Position numbers and translations under genes: made by a program. Positions 58,551 through 64,000 of a DNA stretch of 64,000 nt are shown piece by piece (the first letter of the stretch is position 1; every line of letters starts with the position of its first letter). The notes beneath the pieces are model-generated. The model was not told where the DNA came from. It saw only the letters and a program-made list of their open reading frames with translations, and did no database searches. The DNA comes from an uncultured Pelagibacteraceae bacterium. GTDB taxonomy: Bacteria; Pseudomonadota; Alphaproteobacteria; Pelagibacterales; Pelagibacteraceae. The stretch is taken from assembly GCA_902554135.1 (NCBI GenBank), contig CACDNJ010000001.1:30768-94767 (forward strand), read 5' to 3'.

Positions 58551-58969
58551 TTTTCAACGTAAATTTTTTCCTCTTGCTCATGTTGTTCTTGAGCTTGAAT
58601 ACTTAATGTTGCTATTGGTCTTGCAATTAATCTTTTTAGACCTATGGGTTCTCCAGTTTCCTCACAATAACCATATGTATTATCTTTGATTCTTCTCAAG
58701 GCGGCATCTATTTTATTTACCAATTTTCTTCTTCTATTAGATGCTCTCATCTCAACAGTCTTTTCTGTGTGAGAAGAAGCTTGATCTACAATATCTGCTG
58801 AAGAGCTATTATCATCAAGATTACTAAGAACAACGCTTTCATTGTTTGATTTAACAATTTCTTTTCTCCAGGCAATAAGCTTTTCAGTGAAAAACTTTTT
58901 ATGCTTTGCACACATATATTTTTCTTTATTGTTTGGAATGTATTTTTTTTTAACAGGCTTTTTAACCAT
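58547..58969 (-). CDS. dksA: DksA-family RNA polymerase regulator without zinc cysteines
   Basis: RNA polymerase secondary-channel regulator that works with ppGpp. The 140 residues carry the coiled-coil tip motif D59-x-x-D62-x-A64 (SADIVDQAS). The C-terminal globular domain is GYCEETGEPIGLKRLIARPIATLSIQAQE in pieces: only C102 of the four usual zinc Cys remains (T105, S123 and A126 replace the others). This non-zinc form is known in alphaproteobacteria. It lies beneath a strong promoter with a very short leader. Confidence 0.93.
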   Translation of the reverse strand: MVKKPVKKKYIPNNKEKYMCAKHKKFFTEKLIAWRKEIVKSNNESVVLSNLDDNSSSADIVDQASSHTEKTVEMRASNRRRKLVNKIDAALRRIKDNTYGYCEETGEPIGLKRLIARPIATLSIQAQEQHEQEEKIYVEN

Positions 58970-58984
58970 ATTTTGAATTTGGGG

Positions 58985-59012
58985 AGTATATAAACGTTTA
59001 TATTGCTGTCAA
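58985..59012 (-). promoter_or_regulatory. Candidate dksA promoter with 16-bp palindrome
   Basis: On the minus strand, TTGACA (59007-59012, full consensus) and TATACT (58985-58990) are spaced by 16 bases. The dksA ATG is 15 bases past the -10, leaving a leader of about 8-10 bases and no Shine-Dalgarno. A perfect 16-bp palindrome, ATATAAACGTTTATAT, covers 58988-59003, overlapping the -10 and most of the spacer, where a repressor would block RNA polymerase. Confidence 0.55.
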
Positions 59013-59034
59013 TATAATTTAAGTTAGCAATATA
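58999..59034. other. Inverted repeat in the dksA / GT39 intergenic region
   Basis: TATATTGCT (58999-59007) is a perfect inverted match to AGCAATATA (59026-59034), 18 bases apart. It overlaps the dksA -35 box and ends 10 bases before the GT39 start, so it could act on both genes. Confidence 0.3.
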
Positions 59035-59044
59035 TGTAAATTTT

Positions 59045-60409
59045 ATGACAAAAAATACTTCTAAAATATTTTTTTTGTTTCTAATTACTCATTTATTTGT
59101 CTGGACTCTGATTCCTTCTTTAACAAATGTTAATTTGCCGCTTGATACTATAGAGGCTTTAGCATGGGGAAGTAATCTGGATTGGGGCTTTAATAAACAT
59201 CCTCCCATGAGTGCTTTTGCTGTTGAATTATTTTATCAAATATTTGGAAGTCAAGATTGGGCATATTATTTTTTAAGCCAAATATTTGTCATATCAACTT
59301 TTTTTGTTGTCTGGATTTTTTCTAAAGAGTTTTTTAAAAATCAAAACTACTGTTTAATTTCGGTCCTGCTTTTAGAAGGGGTTTATTTTTACAATTTCAC
59401 AACCCCAGAGTTTAACGTAAATGTAAGCCAATTACCTTTTTGGGCTTTGTCAGTTTTGTATGCTTGGAAAGGATTCAAGGATAATAAAACTTCTGATTGG
59501 TTATTATTTGGTTTATTTGCAGGACTGGGCATTCTATCCAAATATTTATTCATCTATTTACTTGTCGCAATGGATGTATTTTTTATTTATATGATTATTA
59601 AAAAACAAACTAACTTCAAAAGCCTTATTTCCTTATTACCTTTTTTCTTAGTTTTATTTCCTCATCTAGTTTGGTTGATGGAGAACGATTATATCACAAT
59701 TACTTATGGTCTTCACAGAACCGGAACAGGAGATCAAAATATTGTAGACCATTTTCTACATCCCCTTATATTTTTAGTAAAACAAATAGGAATACTCATT
59801 CCTCTCTTTGCAATGTTTTTATTTGCAATTTCAAAATTTAAAACCAAGTTTAATTTTAAAGATAAAAAACTGTTGTTCTTATTAACCATTAATATTGTTC
59901 CAATTATTTTGATGTTTTTAACTTCATTGATAATGGGCGTTAAAATCAGAACAATGTGGATGACGCCTTTTTATTTATTTTTTGGTGTACTCCTTGTTTA
60001 CTTATTTCAAAAAAGAATTGATTTAAAAAAGATCAATAAATTCGTTACAGTATTCTTGCTCTTTTTTATTCTTTCTCCAACAATCTATTCATATGTATCC
60101 ATATCAAAAACGGATAAAAGAACAGACTATCCTGGAAAAGAAATAGCAAGATTAGTTGAGAATAGATGGTATAAGAATTTTTCAAATGAAATAGGAATAG
60201 TGGTTGGTGACGAATGGTTTGGAGGTAATTTGTCTTATCATCTAAGCTCAAGACCAAAATGGTTTAATAAACTTGATAAAAATTCGGAAAATCTTGGCAA
60301 AGAAGGCGGTGTAATTTACACTGGGAATCCTAAAGTTTTGAAAGAAATATGTCCCGGAGTCTTTGGAACAATTAGACCTATAGGCATATGCATGATTGGA
60401 AGTAAATGA
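59045..60409 (+). CDS. GT39-family (PMT/ArnT-like) membrane glycosyltransferase
   Basis: Integral membrane protein of 454 residues with about ten helices. The first periplasmic loop has the acidic motif LPLDTIEALAWGSNLDWGFNKHPPMSAF expected of enzymes that use polyprenyl-phosphate sugars. The C-terminal 100 residues form a soluble domain (NRWYKNFSNEIGIVVGDEW, ending PGVFGTIRPIGICM). It overlaps the GT2 gene by four bases, which suggests the GT2 makes the lipid-linked sugar donor. The acceptor (lipid A, protein or glycan) is unknown. Confidence 0.85.
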   Translation: MTKNTSKIFFLFLITHLFVWTLIPSLTNVNLPLDTIEALAWGSNLDWGFNKHPPMSAFAVELFYQIFGSQDWAYYFLSQIFVISTFFVVWIFSKEFFKNQNYCLISVLLLEGVYFYNFTTPEFNVNVSQLPFWALSVLYAWKGFKDNKTSDWLLFGLFAGLGILSKYLFIYLLVAMDVFFIYMIIKKQTNFKSLISLLPFFLVLFPHLVWLMENDYITITYGLHRTGTGDQNIVDHFLHPLIFLVKQIGILIPLFAMFLFAISKFKTKFNFKDKKLLFLLTINIVPIILMFLTSLIMGVKIRTMWMTPFYLFFGVLLVYLFQKRIDLKKINKFVTVFLLFFILSPTIYSYVSISKTDKRTDYPGKEIARLVENRWYKNFSNEIGIVVGDEWFGGNLSYHLSSRPKWFNKLDKNSENLGKEGGVIYTGNPKVLKEICPGVFGTIRPIGICMIGSK

Positions 60410-61281
60410 AAAAATTTAAAATTTTAATACCATGTTATAACGACTGGCCTTCAGTTTTTAAACTTTTAGAAAATATAGATAAAGAGATATTTAATCTTAG
60501 CGGAGAGTTTTCCGTACTTATAGTTAATGATTGTTCCAGTGAAAAAATGCCAAAATTAAAAACATCATACAAAAGTATTAAATCAGTTCAAATTATGAAT
60601 ATGAAAATAAACCAAGGTCATACCAGAAGTAACGCAACAGGAATAAGGTATTTATCAAAGAAAGGAGATTTTGATTACTTAATATTGATGGATGGGGATG
60701 GCGAAGATCGTCCGGAGGAAATTAAATTATTAGTAGAAAAAGTTTTAACTAAAAAAAACATCTCTGTAGTAGCAAGAAGAGTTAAAAGATCTGAAGGAAT
60801 TACTTTTGCATTTTTTTACAACTTGCATAAATTAATTACTTTAATTTTTACAGGCAGAAATATGAACTTTGGCCATTATTCCTGCCTTACCAAAGAAGAT
60901 ATGGTTAAGATATCTTCAAAAAAAAGTCTTTGGGGAAATTATTCGGGAACTCTAAAAAAGTTTATAAGTAAATTAGACAGTATTCCATGTATTAGAGGCA
61001 AAAGATATGTCCAACCATCAAAGATGTCTTTTTTTAATTTAGTTACTCACTCTTTTTCAATTTTATCAGTTTTTAAATATCAGGTATTATTAAGGTCTGT
61101 TTTATTTTTCGTAATTTTATTTTTATTTGTTCCTAACTTATACGGGATCTTTTTTGGGTTCTTTCTTATAATTTTTACAGTATGGATTTTTTTACTTTCC
61201 AGACGTGAAAACAGTGAAGAATTAGCAAACTGTGAAAAAAAAATAACTAATATAGAAAGCATACACACTATTAGGTTGTAA
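60406..61281 (+). CDS. GT2-family membrane-anchored glycosyltransferase
   Basis: The 291 residues have an N-terminal GT-A domain (LIPCYNDWPSVFKLLENI, then the LMDGDGEDRPEEI metal-binding motif) and two C-terminal helices (about 225-265), as in DPM1/GtrB-like polyprenyl-phosphate sugar synthases. It probably supplies a lipid-phosphate-linked sugar to the upstream GT39 enzyme, with which it overlaps by four bases (ATGA). Confidence 0.87.
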   Translation: MKKFKILIPCYNDWPSVFKLLENIDKEIFNLSGEFSVLIVNDCSSEKMPKLKTSYKSIKSVQIMNMKINQGHTRSNATGIRYLSKKGDFDYLILMDGDGEDRPEEIKLLVEKVLTKKNISVVARRVKRSEGITFAFFYNLHKLITLIFTGRNMNFGHYSCLTKEDMVKISSKKSLWGNYSGTLKKFISKLDSIPCIRGKRYVQPSKMSFFNLVTHSFSILSVFKYQVLLRSVLFFVILFLFVPNLYGIFFGFFLIIFTVWIFLLSRRENSEELANCEKKITNIESIHTIRL

Positions 61282-61386
61282 AATGAGTCTGAATTGGAAT
61301 CATAAGTGAATCAAAACGTGAACATTTGTAAAAAGAGTGTATTTTATGTGGATATCTTTTTGTAAACTACCTGAAAGGAAACTCAA

Positions 61387-61755
61387 ATGATGAAGAAATT
61401 AACCTGTCACTGTGGAGGCGTAGAGGCAGAAGTATCTTTACCGAGTGGTTTAAAAAACTTTCTTAAGTGCAATTGTTCTATTTGTAAAAAAAAGGGTATT
61501 ACCATGGTAAACAAAATTGGTCTCAACGATTTAAAAATTACAAAGGGAGAAGAATTGCTTAAGCTTTATCAGTATCACTCTAAAACCGCAAAGCACTACT
61601 TTTGTTCAGTTTGTGGAATTTATACTCATCATAAACCCAGAAGTAATCCAAACTCGTATTGTGTTAACGCAGCTTGTCTAGAAGGAGTTAACCCTTTTGA
61701 CTTGAAGGATGTTCCCATTTTTGATGGTATAAATCATCCTCATGATAAAAAGTGA
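61387..61755 (+). CDS. GFA/CENP-V family zinc-binding protein
   Basis: Small zinc protein of 122 residues in the glutathione-dependent formaldehyde-activating (GFA) family. Its Cys ligands are TCHCGGVEAE, KCNCSICKKKG and YFCSVCGIYTHH, in the family spacing. Members vary in function, so formaldehyde activation is only a possibility, though it would fit a cell that makes formaldehyde from TMAO. Two ATGs (61387, 61390) follow AAAGGAA; I give the first. It overlaps the next gene by 14 bases. Confidence 0.85.
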   Translation: MMKKLTCHCGGVEAEVSLPSGLKNFLKCNCSICKKKGITMVNKIGLNDLKITKGEELLKLYQYHSKTAKHYFCSVCGIYTHHKPRSNPNSYCVNAACLEGVNPFDLKDVPIFDGINHPHDKK

Positions 61756-62632
61756 TTATTTAAAATTTTTAAAAAAACAAGAAGTCGCTGGCAAACCCAT
61801 TGTTGATAAAATAGGAAAGTTAAATAAATTTTATTTACCACTCTCAGAGTGGCTTTACTCCATCTATAAGGAAGATAAGAAAATCAAAATTATAGGACTT
61901 TCAGGAGGACAGGGAGCCGGAAAAAGCACTATTACAGGAATTCTAAAATTTATTTTAAAAAGAAAATATGGATTAAACCTTTGTGTTTTTTCTATAGATG
62001 ATTTTTACAAAACAAAAGCAGAGAGAAAAAAAATGTCAAAAAAAGTCCACCCTTTATTTTTGACAAGAGGAGTGCCAGGAACACATGACCTTAATTTAAT
62101 AAACAGAACAATTAAACAATTAAAAAAACAAAGGTTCAAAACTGTATTAATTCCAAAGTTTGACAAATCAATAGATGACAGATCTAAGAAAAATAAATGG
62201 CAAAAAATAAAAAAACCTCCACACCTGATTATCTTTGAAGGCTGGTGTGTTGGAGCGAAACATCAAAAAAATACCGAACTTAAAAAACCTCTTAATTTGA
62301 TCGAAAGAAAACACGATGGGGACCTTATCTGGAGAAAAACGGTAAATAACTCTTTAAAAAACCACTATAAAAAACTTTTTAATAAGATTGATAGATTGGT
62401 ATATTTAAAAGCGCCTAATTTTGATAATATATTTAAATGGCGATTACTTCAGGAACAAAAAATGAAATTGACATCAAAAAATAAAAAGACTATGTCCAAA
62501 TCTCAGATAAGAGAGTTTATTATGTTTTATGAAAGAATAACCAGAAATATGATGAGGAACTTTTCAAGAATATCAGACTTGACAGTTTTTTTAGACGGAA
62601 GCCATAGATCAAAAAAAATGAAATTTTATTAA
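61742..62632 (+). CDS. P-loop kinase, D-glycerate 3-kinase-like
   Basis: The 296 residues have a P-loop (IIGLSGGQGAGKSTITGIL, about 50-68) and the uridine-kinase-like segments VFSIDDFYKTKAERKKM, FLTRGVPGTHD, VLIPKFDKSIDDRS and IIFEGWCVGA. This set is typical of plant/fungal-type D-glycerate 3-kinase and YGR205w relatives. It would phosphorylate glycerate to 3-phosphoglycerate, linking serine/glyoxylate carbon to central metabolism. The start lies inside the GFA gene (14-base overlap). Confidence 0.82.
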   Translation: MIKSDYLKFLKKQEVAGKPIVDKIGKLNKFYLPLSEWLYSIYKEDKKIKIIGLSGGQGAGKSTITGILKFILKRKYGLNLCVFSIDDFYKTKAERKKMSKKVHPLFLTRGVPGTHDLNLINRTIKQLKKQRFKTVLIPKFDKSIDDRSKKNKWQKIKKPPHLIIFEGWCVGAKHQKNTELKKPLNLIERKHDGDLIWRKTVNNSLKNHYKKLFNKIDRLVYLKAPNFDNIFKWRLLQEQKMKLTSKNKKTMSKSQIREFIMFYERITRNMMRNFSRISDLTVFLDGSHRSKKMKFY

Positions 62633-62633
62633 A

Positions 62634-63923
62634 ATGATAAGGAAATTTTTAATTTTATCAATACTATCTTTATTCTCAAATCATCTCTATGCAGAAGATT
62701 TGGTTAAAACTTTATCTGACGCTTTTAAAAACAACTCAAAGCTTAACGCAGAAAGAGCAAGTTTAAATGCTGCTAAACAAGACGTGAATGTTTCTAGGGG
62801 AGAATTTTTACCATCTATAACTTTGTCTGGTGATATAGCAAGTCAAGAAGATACAGGCAGAACTAACCAGTCTGGAGAATCGCTAGCAGATTTAAATTCA
62901 ACTCCTGAAAGTGGATCTGTTTTAATAGAACAAAAAATTTTTGATGGGTTTAGCAATTACAATAATTTAAAAAAATCACAACTCAAATTAGAATATGCTA
63001 AATTTGAACTAAATAAGCTCGAACAAGACGTGATATTAAGTGCTGCAAAAGCTTATTATAATCTTGGTTACAACTTTAAAAATTTGGAATTTAACCAGTC
63101 AAACGTGGAGCTTTTTGAAAGACAGGTTGAAAGTGATAGATCTAGATTAGAAAGAGGCGAAATTAGTCTTACAGATTTTGCTCAATCAGAATCTTCTCTA
63201 GCAGGAGCACAAGCTAAGCTAATTACAGCTAGAAATGAGCTTATTTCAGGGCAAAAGAATTTTCAAAAGATAATAGGCTCAAAGTCCCCTGACGAAATAA
63301 ATCTTTCTTTTATACCCAAGCTAAGAATACCAACCAGTTTGGAGACTGCCACAACTATTTCGGAACAAATTAATCCACGCCTAAATTTAGCAAAAATAGA
63401 TTTAGAAATAGCAAAAAAAGAACTTTTTGCAGCCAGAGGTGATCTAGCGCCATCCGCATCAATATCTTATGAAAAAAAGAAGAATTATGACTTAAGTACC
63501 ACCGTAGATGAAAGAGAAAGAGAAGAAGTAAAAGCGACTGTTAAATGGCCAATTTTTAAAGGTGGAAAGAATCTGTCTTCTGTAAAAAAGGCAAAATTTA
63601 CAGTAGAAGAAAAACAGCTCCTTTTTAACGATATATCTGACCAGGTAAACATAGATACAGCAAACGCTTGGACCACATATAATTCATCAAAAAGTGTTTT
63701 AGATGCTACCACAGCTCAATTAAAGGCCGCGGAGATAGCTAATGAAGGAATTACTCTTGAATATGATACGGGTAATAAAAGAACAACTCTTGAAGTAATA
63801 CAATCCAGAACTTTACTATTAGATGCCAGGACGAGTTATGCGAAAGCACAAAAAGACTTTGCAATAGCGCAGTTCAATTTGCTCGCGTCTATCGGCGATC
63901 TTTACTTAGATAATATTAAATAA
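62634..63923 (+). CDS. TolC-family outer membrane channel
   Basis: Outer membrane efflux/secretion protein of 429 residues with a signal peptide (cleavage after about LYA, residue 20). Two OEP repeats form alpha-helical barrel hairpins: about 25-215 (LVKTLSDAFKNNSKLNAERASLNAAK, RGEISLTDFAQSESSLAGAQAKL) and 240-425 (ATTISEQINPRLNLAKIDLEIAKKEL, ending AIAQFNLLASIGDL). It starts one base after the kinase stop. No inner membrane pump is within the window, though the next gene is not visible. Confidence 0.93.
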   Translation: MIRKFLILSILSLFSNHLYAEDLVKTLSDAFKNNSKLNAERASLNAAKQDVNVSRGEFLPSITLSGDIASQEDTGRTNQSGESLADLNSTPESGSVLIEQKIFDGFSNYNNLKKSQLKLEYAKFELNKLEQDVILSAAKAYYNLGYNFKNLEFNQSNVELFERQVESDRSRLERGEISLTDFAQSESSLAGAQAKLITARNELISGQKNFQKIIGSKSPDEINLSFIPKLRIPTSLETATTISEQINPRLNLAKIDLEIAKKELFAARGDLAPSASISYEKKKNYDLSTTVDEREREEVKATVKWPIFKGGKNLSSVKKAKFTVEEKQLLFNDISDQVNIDTANAWTTYNSSKSVLDATTAQLKAAEIANEGITLEYDTGNKRTTLEVIQSRTLLLDARTSYAKAQKDFAIAQFNLLASIGDLYLDNIK

Positions 63924-63972
63924 ATCTTTACACTATTTTAAGATTGATTAAAAGAACAAAATGTGTACATTT

Positions 63973-63985
63973 GAATCATTGATTC
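63973..63985. promoter_or_regulatory. 13-bp palindrome near the window end
   Basis: GAATCA-T-TGATTC is a perfect dyad in the gene-free tail after the TolC-family gene. It could be an operator for a gene beyond the window. Bases 63924-64000 hold no other support for a gene. Confidence 0.25.
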
Positions 63986-64000
63986 GTAATTAAAAAAAAG

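Overview
The window looks like a streamlined, AT-rich marine alphaproteobacterium, most likely a SAR11 (Pelagibacterales) genome. The reasons are very low GC by eye, gene spacings of a few bases or negative, almost no mobile DNA, a proteorhodopsin followed by ferredoxin, flavin reductase and GST genes, an alphaproteobacterial-type DksA with a degenerate zinc finger, and a complete TMAO / N-methylglutamate gene set. No insertion sequence, prophage, CRISPR array or rRNA was seen. No gene-free stretch exceeds 300 bases; the longest is the 219-base leader in front of proteorhodopsin.

Layout. 1-5.3 kb: glmM (5' end cut by the window), thiD, purA, then rluD-rpoH on the other strand and a tRNA-Arg. 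5.3-8.6 kb: a minus-strand operon of a Sua5/TsaC enzyme, an ABC-2 exporter and a GT17 glycosyltransferase. 8.6-14.4 kb: isoprenoid precursor genes (xseB, ispA, dxs, ispB) with aroC and pdxH. 14.5-22.8 kb: an S49 peptidase, glyQ-glyS, ppdK, and nadA-nadC. 22.8-26.2 kb: tRNA-Leu, small membrane ORFs, selO and two divergent class-I amidotransferases.

26.2-51.4 kb is the most distinctive part, a methylated-amine and one-carbon region. A TMAO-type ABC transporter (tmoX, tmoW, tmoV, with two extra genes between tmoX and tmoW) faces tdm, a DUF1989-GcvT TMAO demethylase. Next come a DAO-family FAD enzyme, a 489-residue glutamine synthetase paralogue, mgsABC (N-methylglutamate synthase), a 132-residue unknown protein, an Amt transporter, two tiny membrane proteins, gmaS, and the opposed mgdABCD (N-methylglutamate dehydrogenase), then an EamA permease and fhs. 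Together they would import TMAO, remove a methyl group as formaldehyde, pass monomethylamine through gamma-glutamylmethylamide and N-methylglutamate, and feed the carbon into tetrahydrofolate. Dimethylamine monooxygenase genes (dmmABC), needed for the middle step, are not in the window.

51.4-64 kb: ygfZ, pyrC, prpE, a blue-type proteorhodopsin with a clear terminator, ferredoxin, ferredoxin reductase, GST, dksA, a GT39-GT2 pair, a GFA-family protein, a glycerate-kinase-like P-loop kinase and a TolC-family protein. Nine of ten convergent gene pairs overlap at their stop codons, seven by exactly 4 bases, so classical terminators are rare; I could support only three.
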